A DNA stretch of 64,000 bases from Gyromitra esculenta (lineage: Eukaryota; Ascomycota; Pezizomycetes; Pezizales; Discinaceae): NCBI GenBank assembly GCA_038503075.1, contig JBCAML010000009.1, positions 372,001 through 436,000 of the forward strand. The letters are read 5' to 3'. The translations under genes were made by a program, and so were the position numbers. The notes beneath the pieces are model-generated. The model did not search any database, was not told the origin of the DNA, and worked only from the letters and a program-made list of their open reading frames with translations. This document shows positions 43,665 to 55,891 of the stretch, piece by piece. Numbering within the stretch: position 1 is the first letter of the stretch; each line of letters begins with the position of its first letter.

Positions 43665-44395
43665 TGTAACGGATCTACAATACCGTTACCTGCAGTGAAG
43701 CATAATAGCACCGGGCAAGCAGAGAGGTAGTAAGGATCAGCATGAGTGGTGTAACTACCACATGTTAGAGGATACCTGCTACCCTGCTGTTCCGATGGAG
43801 TGGAACCAGCGAGAATAACATTTGCTGACGAGCCAATGATATATCCCTGGCAATACCAAACACAGGAAGCTCCTGTGGTGGCGTTTCCAATCCATCTATG
43901 CATATACTAGCGGCCCAGAGCCACTGGTGCGGCAATAGGGAAACTATTAAGTGCAGGACACCTCACATGCAACAGTAGACTGATTAGCGCCGATTCCTAC
44001 ATCCAGCATAGGCATGACATGCAGCTGGCGGATCAAGTAGGTCTAACTGGACAGAACAACCGAGGAGTATCGGAGAGCGCCAAAGTAATCATTAGCTGAA
44101 TCCTGAGGTGTCCCACTCGCAATATATTGGCATGTTCTCAGGGTCTCGACGGGCCCCCAGCAGAGTAGAACAGAAAGAGGACGGCGAGTCAGCAGCACTA
44201 TAAAGATAGTGCATGACCCCGCCACCTGTTGCTCTTCTTCCCAGTCTCATCGTAATAATACTACCGAGTAGAAATCTAAGATTATTGAGTATCTTGCAAG
44301 AAATACTCTTAACATCTCAACCTGATTTAGTATTTGCAACGGCCGTATTCCTATACCTATTCCCACTACAGAGCAGTAGGACTACCCCCGTTACA
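43665..44395. mobile_element. 731-bp LTR-like insertion of a third type
   Basis: The insertion begins TGTAACGG and ends CCGTTACA (8-bp inverted ends, TG...CA) and is flanked by a perfect duplication CCCGC (43660-43664 and 44396-44400). Removing it restores the A2 gag frame. A TATAAAGA motif lies near 44199 on the plus strand. No coding capacity is seen, so a solo LTR of another family (copia-like) is the simplest reading; a non-autonomous DNA element is an alternative. Confidence 0.75.
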
Positions 44396-46792
44396 CCCGC
44401 TCCTTCTATTTTTCCTCCGCCTCTGCCACCTCGCTTTCCTGCCTTCGATGCAGCAGACTCAGTTGAGTCTTTAAACTAGTTCAACCAGAGTCGCCTTGTG
44501 ACCCTGCTCTGGTTCATTCTTTTCCTTTGTCAGCGTTCTCTATTTCGGGATTTTCAGTGTCGGATGTGTCTATGGAGGATAATTTGGATGGGGAACATTT
44601 TGTAGTTTCATGTAGCCTTTCCCACCAAAATAAAATCATAAAAACACACGCACTTCTTGACACTGGAGCCTCAGGGTTCGCTTTCATTGATGAAAACTTT
44701 GTGCGTCACCATTCCCTACCATTATATCCCTTAAAAACCCCTCGCCAATTAGAAGTCATTGATGGCCGAACAATTGCCTCGGGAGATATCATCAACCTTT
44801 GCCACTTAGAGCTTTCCATCCAACAACACAATGAGAAGGCCCCCTTTTTTGTCACCAAACTAGGACACTACCCCCTAGTACTCGGTATTCCATGGATGAA
44901 CCTCCACGACGTTCATCTACAATTCGCCAACAAAAGCATCGAATTCAATTCTGAATTCTGCACCCCCACTGTGCCCCAAAGCAACCCATCGTCTCTGCCG
45001 CCGCAATCCCACCTCCAGCTAAGCTCAATGCCGCCTTTATCGGTGCCGCAAGCTTCTGCATGCTCGCCCGGAAAAAAGGTATTCAAGTATACTCGATGTC
45101 TCTGTATGAAATAAATAAGGTCCTAGATAGTAAAACTACTAAAGAGGAATGGAGACAACGAATACCCGCAGAATACCACGAATACCTGGACATGTTCGAC
45201 AAAACAAAAGCTCAAGGACTCCCCCCCATCACCCCTACAACCACCATATCATCCTCCAAGAAGACAAGGAACCTCCATTTGGCCCTCTCTATGGCATGTC
45301 GCGAGATGAACTTCTTGTTCTTAAGAAGTACATCGAGGACAACTTAGAAAAGGGCTTTATCCGTGCTAGTTCATCCTCCGCCAGGTCTCCCGTCCTCTTT
45401 GCCGCAAAACCCGACGGTTCTCTATGCCTCTGTGTAGACTACTGAGGCCTCAATGCTCTTGCCTTCAAAGACCGCTACACCTCCCCGCTTATCAAGGAAA
45501 CCCTTGACCGTTTCGCTAAAGCACAGTGGTATTCCAAACTAGACCTCAGGGACGGATTCCATCAAATCCGCATCACAGAAGGCGAAGAATGGAAAACCGC
45601 TTTTAGAAATCGATACGGTCTTTACGTATACATGGTAATGCCATTTGGCCTTACTAACGCCCCCGGTACCTTCCAGCGCTTTGTCAAAGACTCCCTCCGA
45701 GAATACCTGGACCTCTTTTGCACGGCCTATCTCGATGATATCCTTATTTATAGTGATACCCTCGCCGAACATAAGATCCACGTTCGACAAGTCCTCAACG
45801 CCCTGAAAGCCAACAACATACTTCTCAAACCCAAGAAATGTGAATTCCATGTCCAATCCATAAAATACCTCGGACTGATCCTTACACCTGAAGGAATCAA
45901 GATGGATGAAGACAAACTCAAAGCAGTACGAGAATGGAACCGCCCGAAGTGTATCAAAGACGTTCAAGCCTTCCTTGGTTTTGCAAACTTCTACCGACGA
46001 TTCATCCTAGGATTCTCCCGCCTCGCTGCCCCCCTTACCTCCTTTACAAAAAAAGGCATCATCTTTGAATGGACAATCGAAGCCAAACTCGCTTTCGAAG
46101 CCCTAAAAGATGCCTTTACCAAAGCCCCTGTACTTGTCCACTTCGATCCCCGAAAAAAGATCTTTGTGGAATCCAATGCTTCTGACTTCGTTTCCGGTGG
46201 CATCCTTTCCCAACTCGACGACAATAGCATACTTCATCCCATAACCTTCTTCTCCAAGAAACACTCACCAGCTGAATGTAACTACGAGATTTATGACAAG
46301 GAACTTCTAGCCATTATCCGCTGTTTCGAAGAATGGAGACCAGAACTTGAAGGCTCCGAGCTACCCATCTCCGTCATCACTGACCACAAGAACTTGGAAT
46401 ATTTTATGACCACCAAGCAACTTAACCGACGACAAGTCAGATGGGCAGAATACCTCTTACGTTTTGACTTTGTCATTACTTATAGACCAGGAGTACAAGG
46501 AGGAAAACCAGATGCACTGACTCGGAGATCGGGAGATCTCCCTGAAAAAGGGGATGAAAGACTACAACACCAACACCAGGTAGTCTTGAAAGAAAAGAAC
46601 CTTGATCCTAAGTTGAGTTTGTTTTTGGGTTCTTTATCAAACGAACCCGCTGAATTGGATGCCTCTCTTGAGACCTTAATGAATCATGGATATAATGCTG
46701 ACCCGTTCCCACAAAAAATCCTTCTAGCACTTAGAAATGGCGAACGACAATCCAAGGAGATCACCTTAGGTGATTGCACTGAAGTCAACGGC

Positions 46793-47209
46793 TTTCACGG
46801 ATAGAGTCGAGAAATAAGTTAGGATGACTGTGGATGGTCGCGAAGGATTCTTGTTGGATATAATGGCTTTGTTGTTCGGTTAAGTTTCGGTTGTTGCCGG
46901 GTTGTTGTTAGTGTCACTGAAAAGCGGGGTATTTAAGGAAGGATTTTGGTTGCTTTCGTTGTTCTTCTTCTTCTTTCCTTAAGCAACGTTCTCGTTTCAC
47001 TTCTGCTGTATCTGTTATAATTCTACTTCGATTCTGCCTTAGAATCCTCGCTGTCGCTGTGAAACATCGCCGATACTTCGCCTTTGAAGTATACTCTTCG
47101 TAGGACCTGTAGACCATACCGCACTCCTCGAACGTATTGGTTTCTCGCTTAAGTAGCACTGCTCACCTTCAGGGATACTGAAGGGCTTAACGAGAAGCCA
47201 TCCGTGAGA
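46793..47209 (+). mobile_element. Solo LTR, family B, in A2 pol
   Basis: This 417-bp LTR has perfect duplication ACGGC at 46788-46792 and 47210-47214. It carries the compensated leader stem GATTCT/AGAATC at 47030-47046. Confidence 0.95.
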
Positions 47210-47478
47210 ACGGCCGCCTATTCTATCGACAAAAGCTTTATATCCCTGACTACGACCCTCTCCGGCTCCTCATCCTACATGGACATCACGATGCCCCTTC
47301 CGCCGGCCATCCAGGACGTGAAAAATCCTTTGAACTGATTTCAAGACATTTTTACTGGCCAAAGATGAGGGAATATATCGGCCGCTATACCCGAAATTGT
47401 CACACTTGTCGACGAGCTAAACCAAGTACCCTCGGCACTCAAGGTGTTCTAAAACCACTCCCAATCCTTAATCGCCCC

Positions 47479-47888
47479 TCTCAAGGGGCGAGGTTTATCT
47501 TCAAGCTCTCAGGTATCCCCCGAGATGAGCAGTGCTACTTGAAGGGAAAACTAAGCGACGAGAGTGTTCACGAGATTCCACAGGCTCTACGAAGTGTTCA
47601 AGTATAGAGGACTTGAGGACAGCGACAGCGTAAGGTTATGAGGTATAACCGAGGGTTGTATTGTGAAATACAAGAGTGTACGATAGAAGACGTTGCTTAA
47701 AGAAAGAAGAAGGAAAAGTACAACAAGAGGGGAAATCCCTTCGCTTATATACCACATTCCAACTCGTTCGATGACAAAGACTTGACTCACTGCAACGGAA
47801 ACCTAAAGAAACATAAAGAACAACAACGTAACACAAAAACCTTGTACCCTTGTATCTAACGAACCAACGAAAACAGTTATCCATGAAA
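47479..47888 (-). mobile_element. Solo LTR, family A, in A2 integrase
   Basis: This is a 410-bp minus-oriented LTR with perfect duplication GCCCC at 47474-47478 and 47889-47893. It splits the integrase at [11 protein letters not shown]. Confidence 0.95.
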
Positions 47889-48998
47889 GCCCCTGGGAAG
47901 AGTTGTCAATGGACTTTGTCACAGGCCTCCCAGAATCTAATGGCTTTGACACTATTATGGTGGTTGTGGACCGACTTTCGAAAATGCGACACCTTATCCC
48001 TTGCAACACCACTGTCAATGCCGAACAAACCGCTGAACTGTATCTCCAAAATGTGTGGAAGCTCCATGGACTTCCTTCCCATCTAACTTCCGATAAAGGA
48101 ACACAGTTCACCGCGAAGTTTTGGAAGTACCTCTGCCAGCATTTGAATATTACCGCATGTATGTCGACTTCTTTTCATCCAGAGACCGATGGACAAACTG
48201 AGCGCCTCAATGCCGTGATGGAACAATACCTTCGCTGTTATGTATCCTATCAACAAGATGACTGGTCAAAATGGTTACCTATTGCCAAGTTTGCCGCCAA
48301 TTACCAAGAGTCTGCAAGCACTAAAGCTACACCCTTCTTTGCCAATTACGGTTATCATCCCCGGTTCGATACCTCAATTGTCTCTAATGATCGCCCCCCC
48401 CAAACCCTCGACGCCAACGACTTCACTTCCAAGATGGAAGAACTCAGAGACTTCCTACGAGTACAGATGAAGACCGCTCAAGATGTCTTCGAATCAAACA
48501 CGAACCGACATCGTACTCCTGCTCCTTTATTTAAAGTTAAGGATGAAGTATTCATTTCTATGAAAAACACGAGGACAACGAGGAACTTGAGAAAGTTGGA
48601 CTGGAAATGGAGCGGCCCATTTCCGATTAAACGAGTAGTCTCAGCATATGCCTACGAAGTAAAGTTACCAACGTCAATAAAGTACCATCCGGTATTTCAT
48701 GTTTCACTAATCAAAGCTGCCCCCTTTGACCCACTTCCTGGTAAGCTAATCCTACCACCACCCCCGGTCCAAGTCAATGATCACGAAGAATACCTTGTCG
48801 AAAGTATTCTAGATTCTCGTATTCGTCATGGGAAACTCCAGTATCTGGTTGAGTGGACAGGTTACGCCCTACCTACTTGGGAACCAGCTGATTACCATAA
48901 GGAGACGGAAGCAGTGGACACCTTCTATCAACAGTATCCGAATAAACCCAAGGAAGGTCTTGTTAGTGTTCAGAGGAGCTCAGGGCTATAAGGAGGGG

Positions 48999-49418
48999 TC
49001 TCAAGGGGCGAGGTTTATCTCCAAGCTCTCAGGTATCCCCCGAGATAAGCAGTGCTACTTGAAGGGAAAACTAAGCGACGAGAGTGTTTACGAGATTCCA
49101 CAGGCTCTACGAAGTGTTCGAATATAGAGGATTCGAGGTCGGCGACAGCGCAAGGTTATGAGGTATAACCGAGGTTTGTATTATAAAATACAAGAGTGTA
49201 CAATAGAAGACGTTGCTTAAAGAGAAAAGAAGGAAAAGTACAACAGGAGGGCTTTCCTCTCGCTTATATACCCAAAATCCGACCTTTCGATGACACATGT
49301 CTGACTCATTGTAAAAGGAAACCAAGAGAAGAAAAGAGATAACCGTGAAGCCAAGCACCCATGCACCCGAATAGAACAATGAAACATCCGTACCACAACG
49401 CGGCAACCATCCATGAAA
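48999..49418 (-). mobile_element. Solo LTR, family A, in the A2 polypurine tract
   Basis: This 420-bp minus-oriented LTR has perfect duplication AGGGG at 48994-48998 and 49419-49423. It landed in the purine tract just before the A2 3' LTR. Its leader has the stem variant TCGAAT/ATTCGA at 49118-49136. Confidence 0.93.
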
Positions 49419-49465
49419 AGGGGGTACTTTCATGGATGGCTGTTATCGTTGGTTCGTTAGGTATA

Positions 49466-49874
49466 TCTCACGGTTCAGTCTCTCGTTAAGCCCTTCAGTA
49501 TCCCTGAAGGTAAGCAGTGCTACTTAAGCGAGATCCTAACTCGTTCGAAGGGTGCAAGGTTTCTACAGGTTCTACAATGAGTATGCTTCAAGGCGAAGTA
49601 TTGACGATGTTTCACAGTGACAGCGAAGGTTCGGAGGTAGAACCGAGATAGTATTTGACGAATACAGCAGAAGTAAAACGAGAACTTTGCTTAAAGAGAG
49701 AAAAGAAGAAGAAGAACAAAAGAACGAAATCCACCGTTTAAATACCCCGCTTTTCCCAGCAAATCCAATAACCGATGACAACCGAAATACAATAACATTG
49801 TAACAAAAGACCCGAAACCCATAACAGTCGTCGCACCAAAACCTAACCGGGTCCCCAATCCTTAATCCGTGAAA
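49466..49874 (-). repeat. 3' LTR of B2
   Basis: This 409-bp B LTR overlaps the last codons of pol by 13 bp. Confidence 0.92.
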
Positions 49875-52800
49875 GTAGCTCCCCGTCTTAAGCGTGAGCT
49901 CCTGCGAGCCTTAGGGCTGGTAGTAGTTAAAAATTCGTCGAGGGCAGCAGTATTCTGAAGATCTTCCGCCGGTTCCCAGGTAGGGTGAGCATAGCCGGTC
50001 CACTCGACTAGGTACTGTTGTCGTCCGCGATGTATTCGTTGTTCGAGGATTTTCTCGATAAAATATTCCTCCTGTTCGTTGACCACAATCGGAGATGGAG
50101 GGGGTATCACTTGTCCTGGGAGAGGATCGTCGGCTGCAGGTTTAAGGAGCGAAACGTGAAAGACAGGATGATACTTGACGGAGGATGGAAGATCAATCTC
50201 ATATGCGAAGGGGGATACTATCTTTTTCACAGGGTAGGGTCCCATCCATTTCCAGTCGAGTTTCCGGGCATTACGAACCGTCCGGATATTCTTCATTGAT
50301 ACGAATATTTGGTCGTCGACTTGATAAGCAGGGGCGGGAGTTCGGTGCTTATTAGTAGAGGTTTCCTGGATGTCTTGGGCTATCCGAATTTGCATTCTGA
50401 GGTAATCGTACAAGTTTTGCATTGTAGTTGCAAAGGTGGAGGAATCTAGGCTTTGGGCAATAGTTGTTGAAGGAACAATAGAAGTATCAAAACGAGGATG
50501 ATAGCCGTAGTTCGCAAAGAAAGGCGAGACCTTGGTGCTAGCTGATTCCTGGTTATTAGCAGAGAACTCTGCCATAGGTAACCATTTACTCCAGTCTCCT
50601 TGTTGATAGGACACATAGGAGCGCAAATATTGTTCCATAACCGCGTTTAATCGTTCCGTTTGTCCATCGGTCTCCGGATGAAACGCGGTAGACATTCGGG
50701 CTTGAATTCCTAAGCGTTTGCAAAGCTCTTTCCAGAAGTGAGCTGTGAATTGCGTTCCTCGATCGGAGGTAATATGTGTTGGTAACCCATGGAGTTTCCA
50801 AACATGCTGAAGGTAGAGGTCTGCGACGTCTCGTGAGTTGACAGTGGTACTACACGGAATAAGATGTCGCATTTTTGATAGGCGATCTACTATCACCATA
50901 ATAGCATCATGACTGTCGGATTCTGGGAGGCCTGTGACAAAATCCATAGAAACTTCTTGCCATGGGCGATTGGGAATGGGTAGGGGACGGAGGACACCCT
51001 GCGTACGTTGGGTGACTGGCTTAGCCTTTTGACAGACGTGGCAGTTGCGTACATAGCGGCCGATTGTTTCTCTCATCTTTGGCCAGTAAAACCTTCTGCT
51101 TATGAGTTCAAAGGTCTTATCCCGTCCTGGGTGTCCTGCTGCAGGGGTGTCATGGTGTCTTTTGATGAGTTCCAAGCGAAGGGGGTCGAAGTCTGGTACA
51201 TAAAGATTCCCTCGGTAGTGGAGCTTTTCCTTTTCATTAGTACACTTGCTAAGGGTGATTTCCTTTGACTGTTGTTCCTTGTTCCTCAGTGCTAAGAGTA
51301 TTTTTTCGGGAAACTTGTCAGCGATATATCCTTCTAGAAAGAGTTTTTCTAGGGGAGCGTCCAATTCAGCAGCTTCATTTGACAAAGAAGCCGACAACAA
51401 ACTTAGCTTAGGATCAATATTTTCTTTCTTCAACACCACTTGGCTTTGGTGTGCCAGTCTTTCATCCCCTTTCTTGGGGAGATCTCCTGATCTCCTGGTA
51501 AGTGCATCCGGTTTTCCTCCTTGGCTTCCTGGTCAATACGTGATCACAAAGTCGAAACGGGACAGATACTCAGCCCATCTAGCTTGGCGCCGATTAAGTT
51601 GCTTGGTGCTCATAAAGTATTCAAGGTTTTTGTGGTCGCTAATCACATCGATTGGGTGCTTTGATCCTTCCAGCTCAGGGCGCCATTCTTCGAAAACATG
51701 GATAATGGCCAGCAGTTCCTTATCATAGATCTCGTAGTTGCATTCCGCAGGGGAATGTTTCTTGGAGAAGAAAGCTACTGGGTGTAGGACACCGTTATCG
51801 TCATACTGGGACAGTACTCCTCCGGACACGAAGTCTGAGGCATTTGTCTCCACGATGATTTTTTTATCAGGGTCGAAGTGGATAAGGATAGGGGCAGTGG
51901 TAAAGGCATGCCTGAGGTTTTCGAACGCTATATCAGCTTCGACGGACTATTCAAAGGGGATGCCTTTTCTGGTGAGGGCAGTAAGAGGGGCAGCAAGTTT
52001 AGAGAATCCCAGGATGAATCAACGGTAAAAATTAGCAAAGCCTAGGAAAGCTTGGACGTCTTTCACACTTCTCGGTGTTCCCCACTCCCATACGGCTTTG
52101 AGTTTCTCCTCGTCCATCATGATGCCATTAGGAGTAAGAATGAGACCGAGGTATTTAGTAGTCTGAACCTCGAACTCGCATTTCTCCGGTTTTAGCAAAA
52201 TGTCGTTATCCTTGAGGGTTTGGAGGACCTTGCGGACGTGGATCTGGTGTTTGGCGAAAGTGTCGCTGTAGATGAGAATATCGTCCAGGTAGGCGGTGCA
52301 GAAGATATCCAGGTATTCAGTGAGACAATCATTTACAAAGCGTTGGAATGTTCCGGGGGCATTAGTTAAGCCGAATGGCATAACCTGGTACTCGTAAAGG
52401 CCATACCGGGTGCGGAAGGCGGTTTTCCATTCATCTCCCTCCGCAATGCGCACTTGGTGGTATCCATCACGAAGGTCTAGTTTGGTATACCATTGGGCCT
52501 TCGCTAAGCGATCCAGTGTTTCTCGGATGAGAGGTGATGTATAGCGGTCTTTAACAGTGATTGCATTGAGGCCACGATAATCCACGCACAGTCGTAAAGA
52601 CCCATCAGCTTTTTTGACGAAGAGCACAGGGGATCCTGCTGGAGAAGAACTAGCACGAATAAATCCTTTTTCAAGGTTATCATCAATATATTTTTTTAGA
52701 ACGATGAGTTCTTCTCGAGACATTCCATAAAGAGGTCCGAAGGGGGCGTCTTTTCCTTCCTGTAGTTGTATCTGGTGGTCATAAGATCGGCGAGGGGGAA

Positions 52801-53061
52801 GTCCTTGAGCCTTACGCTTGTCAAACATATCGAGGAAACCTTGGTATTCCGCAGGAATTCTCGCTTTCCATTCCTTTTTGGTTGTCTTGTCGTCAATGAT
52901 CTTGTTAATCTCATATAGCGACATGGCGTAGGCCTGGGAGGTACGTTTTCGGGTGAGGGTCCTGAAACTAGTGGCACCGATAAAAGATAGATTTAGTTTA
53001 GAGGGAGCTGCAATCGAGGGGACGGAGACAGTGGTGGAACGGGGGGCACAGTGGGTGGTGC

Positions 53062-53481
53062 TCTCACGGTTGAGTCCCTTGTTTAAGCCCTTCGGTATCC
53101 CCGAAGGTGAGGAGTGCTACTTAAGCGAGGTATCAACACGTTCAAAGAGTGCAGGTTTGTTCTACAGGTCCTATGATGGATATACTTCAAGGCGAAGTAT
53201 CGGTTATGGTTCACGGCGACAGCGAGGATTCTGAGGGAGAATCAAAGTGGTATTAAAACTGATACAGAAGAAGTGTAACGAGAACGTTGCTTAAAGAGAA
53301 AAGGAGAAAACAACAACAACGACCAAAATCCTCCCTTTAAATACCCCGCTTTCATATGAGACCAACAACAACCCAATAACAACCAAAAAGCAACCGAACA
53401 ACAAAGCCATTATATCCCAACTATCCTTTGCTTACTACCAACAACTTCATCTTAACCCATTATCCGGTTCCATCCATGAAA
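53062..53481 (-). mobile_element. Solo LTR, family B, in B2 pol
   Basis: This is a 420-bp minus-oriented LTR. The flanks share GTGC (GGTGC left, GTGCA right), a 5-bp duplication short by one base. Its leader stem reads CTTCGG/CCGAAG, a compensated variant. Confidence 0.9.
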
Positions 53482-53933
53482 GTGCAGAGTTTAGAATTAA
53501 ACTCAATGCGTTTTTGAGCGAAGCGGAGTTGGACATCATGATAGTTCATCCATGGGATTCCTAGAACAAGAGGGTAGTGTCCTAGTTGAGTGACGAAGCA
53601 GGGGGCTTGTTCCTGGTGTTGTTGAATGGAGAGGTTAATATTGGCGATATGAGTGATGTCTCCTGACGACACTGGGCGGCCATCAATCACTTCAAGTTGT
53701 CGAGGGTTTTTTAGAGGAAGGAGAGGTAGGGAATGGTGACTCGCAAAGTCTTCATCAATGAAGGCGAATCCCGAGGCTCCAGTGTCCAGTAGTGCGTGAG
53801 TTTTAATAATTTTATTGCTATGGGAAATGTTACATGAAATAACGAAATGTTCCCCATCCAATTGGTCCTCCACACACATATCCGACACTGAAAAACCCGA
53901 GATAGAAAAAACCGACAAAGGTAAAGAAATGGG

Positions 53934-53978
53934 AACCAAGGCGGGGTCACTGGTCAGCCTTGGTTGGACTAGTTTAAA
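53934..53978 (-). promoter_or_regulatory. B2 gag-pol -1 frameshift signal
   Basis: The heptamer TTTAAAC is at 53972-53978 followed by TAG. The stem AACCAAGG/CCTTGGTT is at 53958-53965 and 53934-53941, with a 6-base spacer and a 16-base loop containing GTGACCC. Two stem pairs differ from family A with both sides changed. Confidence 0.82.
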
Positions 53979-55288
53979 GACTCGTTGGAGGAGTCTGCTG
54001 ATTCTAACGCAAAAAACTGAGGAGGAAGAGGTGGCGGTGGCAGCAAGGAGGCGGCGCGTGTACGGGTGGCTGGTGGTGCGGTAAGGGCTTCCCTCATCGT
54101 GGGTTTTTTGGGAGCGGAGGGGCAGTTGGCGTAGGAGTGATCCGGAGCAGCGCAAAACATGCATTTTCCAGTGGAACGGCGCCATTGTTTTTCTTCCTCC
54201 GACAGTTTCCTTCTTCCATTAACGATCATGTATCGTTGGTCTTGGGGGGGGCGAGAGGTGTTGCTGGTACGACCGAAAGATAGATCCATGGGGGCTAATC
54301 CTCCCGGGGTGAAGGATGAAATAGGAGTGAAGGCGGCAGGGGCGCTAAACTGGCCCATACTATCGCGAGCGTTCCCTCATTTCTCAGCTTTGCGGGCTCG
54401 GATACGATTATCCAGCCGGGTGAAGGTGAGAATCATTTCTTGGAGTGTGGCCGGGGCGATGGGAGCGAACACCATTGCTTCTTTGAGTTCTTCCGACATG
54501 CCATGCTCCAAGGCATCCATCTTTGAGTTCTCGTCGAAGTTTAGCTGGCCCATGATCCTTTGAAAGTCAGCCAAGTAGGCTGAAAAGTCGCGTTTTCCCT
54601 GACGGAGTTGATGAAGTTCTCGTCGAGCAGTGCCGGTAGGGTCTGGGTCTCCAAAGGCGGTTTCCAGAGCGGCAATAAGTTGCTCTGCACTAGTCCAGCT
54701 GGTGAGGCCCGAGGGAAGGACGGTATGGCGAACTTGTTCCAGTGCAGCTCCTTCGAGACGGTTGATTGTGTATAGGATCATGGTAGTCTCGTCAGCAAAT
54801 CGGTCGCGGTTGACAGTAAGTTTAGAACGGAGTTGGAGAATGAAGCCGGGGAGTTTAACTCTGGAGCCATCGAATTTCTCTGGATCCGGCATGCGCTCGG
54901 AGCGATGGGTGGTGGTCAACGCGGCTGGTGGCGGCGAGGGAGCAAGATCAGGGGGTATTTGGGTGACGTTGCGGGCTTCGTTTCGTTCCTGGCGTAGTCT
55001 GGCAATGAGGGTCGAGGCTTCATTGACTCGTTGGTCCTGTATGGTAGCGTGGCGGAGGGCATTTTCCAACTGTATCTGCGCTGTGCTGAGTTTGACTTCA
55101 GCATCCTTCTCGATCTCCTGGAGGGCGTCTATCTGATCTTCTAGGGCCTGATTGAGTTCCCGGAGCTGGTTGTATAGCTCAACGGGATCTTCTCTCATGG
55201 CTTGGGCGAAAACTTCCCTGGTGGGAAATCTTTGAGCGGCGACTGCAGCTCCTTCAGTGGAAGGGCCGGCGGGAGCGGGTGAGCTCAT
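53969..55288 (-). pseudogene. gag: B2 gag, one nonsense codon
   Basis: This is a family-B Gag of 439 codons starting MSSPAPAGPSTEGAAVAAQR. The N-terminal part is predicted coiled coil (LRELNQALEDQIDALQEIEK), followed by the Gag core and CCHC knuckle CMFCAAPDHSYANC. One in-frame TGA at 54377-54379 stands where the B1 copy has CGA (Arg). The rest is open and in one frame. Confidence 0.9.
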
Positions 55289-55473
55289 GATCTCGGTTTA
55301 TCGCACGGGTGAGAGTTGGTGCGTAGGTATTGTTGGTCGAGCCACTCTGGAGTGGTTTCAGTGATGGTCTGGGGTCTTCGCGGCGTCAGGCAGGGGAAAA
55401 TTTGCAAGATGGATTGATGAATCCAAGCAATGAGTTCCATAAAAGGAGGTCGAAGTAGAAGGTGTAGAGGAGG

Positions 55474-55482
55474 AAGCAACGT
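55474..55482 (-). promoter_or_regulatory. B2 primer-binding site, self-complementary to the LTR
   Basis: In sense ACGTTGCTT follows the LTR after TT and is the exact complement of AAGCAACGT in the B leader. This is the same site as in family A although the LTRs differ widely. Confidence 0.65.
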
Positions 55483-55484
55483 AA

Positions 55485-55891
55485 TCTCACGGTTCAGTCC
55501 CTCGTTAAGCCCTTCAGTATCCCTGAAGGTGAGCAGTGCTACTTAAGCGAGATACGAACTCGTTTGAAGAGTGCAGTGTTTCTACAAGTTCTACTGGAGG
55601 TATACTTCAAGGCGAAGTATCGACGATGGTTCACAGCGACAGCGAAGGTTCTGAGGTAGAACCGAGATTGTATTTGACGAATACAGCAGAAGTAAAACGA
55701 GAACGTTGCTTAAGGAAAGAAAGAGAAGAAGAACAAAAGAACGAAATCCACCGTTTAAATACCCCGCTTTTCCCAGCAAATCCAATAACCGATGACAACC
55801 GAAATACAATAACATTGTAACAAAAGACCCGAAACCCATAACAGTCGTCGCACCAAAACCTAACCGGGTCCCCAATCCTTAATTCGTGAAA
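55485..55891 (-). repeat. 5' LTR of B2
   Basis: This 407-bp B LTR has a TATTTAA-type promoter, a pyrimidine tract and leader hairpins. Confidence 0.92.

Larger units (their letters stand above)
42081..44479 (+). pseudogene. gag: A2 gag (interrupted and mutated)
   Basis: The pieces are 42081-42965, 43391-43664 and 44396-44479, separated by a B solo LTR and a third-type LTR-like insertion. The Gag core is recognisable, with one CGA-to-TGA stop at about 42682 (expected HQLRQGKR). The zinc knuckle CLFCAGEGHIFSNC is intact. The slippery heptamer and TAG are kept at 44470-44479. Confidence 0.88.
44470..48991 (+). pseudogene. pol: A2 pol (interrupted and mutated)
   Basis: The pieces 44470-46792, 47210-47478 and 47889-48991 cover protease to chromodomain. 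Frameshifts lie near 45000-45060 and 45230; a CGA-to-TGA stop at about 45443 breaks LCVDYRGLN. From 45632 to 46792 reverse transcriptase and RNase H are open. Integrase is split by two solo LTRs but is otherwise readable to the final RSSGL at 48991. Confidence 0.9.
49862..53978 (-). pseudogene. pol: B2 pol (nonsense mutations and one LTR insertion)
   Basis: Parts are 53482-53978 (protease, DTGASGFAFID), 51854-53061 and 51533-51853 (reverse transcriptase with [10 protein letters not shown], then RNase H), and 49862-51532 (integrase HHCC and DDE, chromodomain YLVEWTGYAHPTWEP, tail RRSSRLRRGATFTD). The breaks are single-codon stops at about 52019 (CGA to TGA), 51953 (TGG to TAG) and 51533 (CGA to TGA), plus the LTR at 53062. 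The frame is otherwise preserved, so decay is recent compared with A1 or B1. Confidence 0.9.
49466..55891 (-). mobile_element. Ty3/gypsy chromovirus copy B2
   Basis: Complete minus-strand B element with both LTRs and a perfect duplication GTATA at 49461-49465 and 55892-55896. It contains a nested solo B LTR. Gag and Pol are nearly full length but carry point nonsense mutations. Confidence 0.95.
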
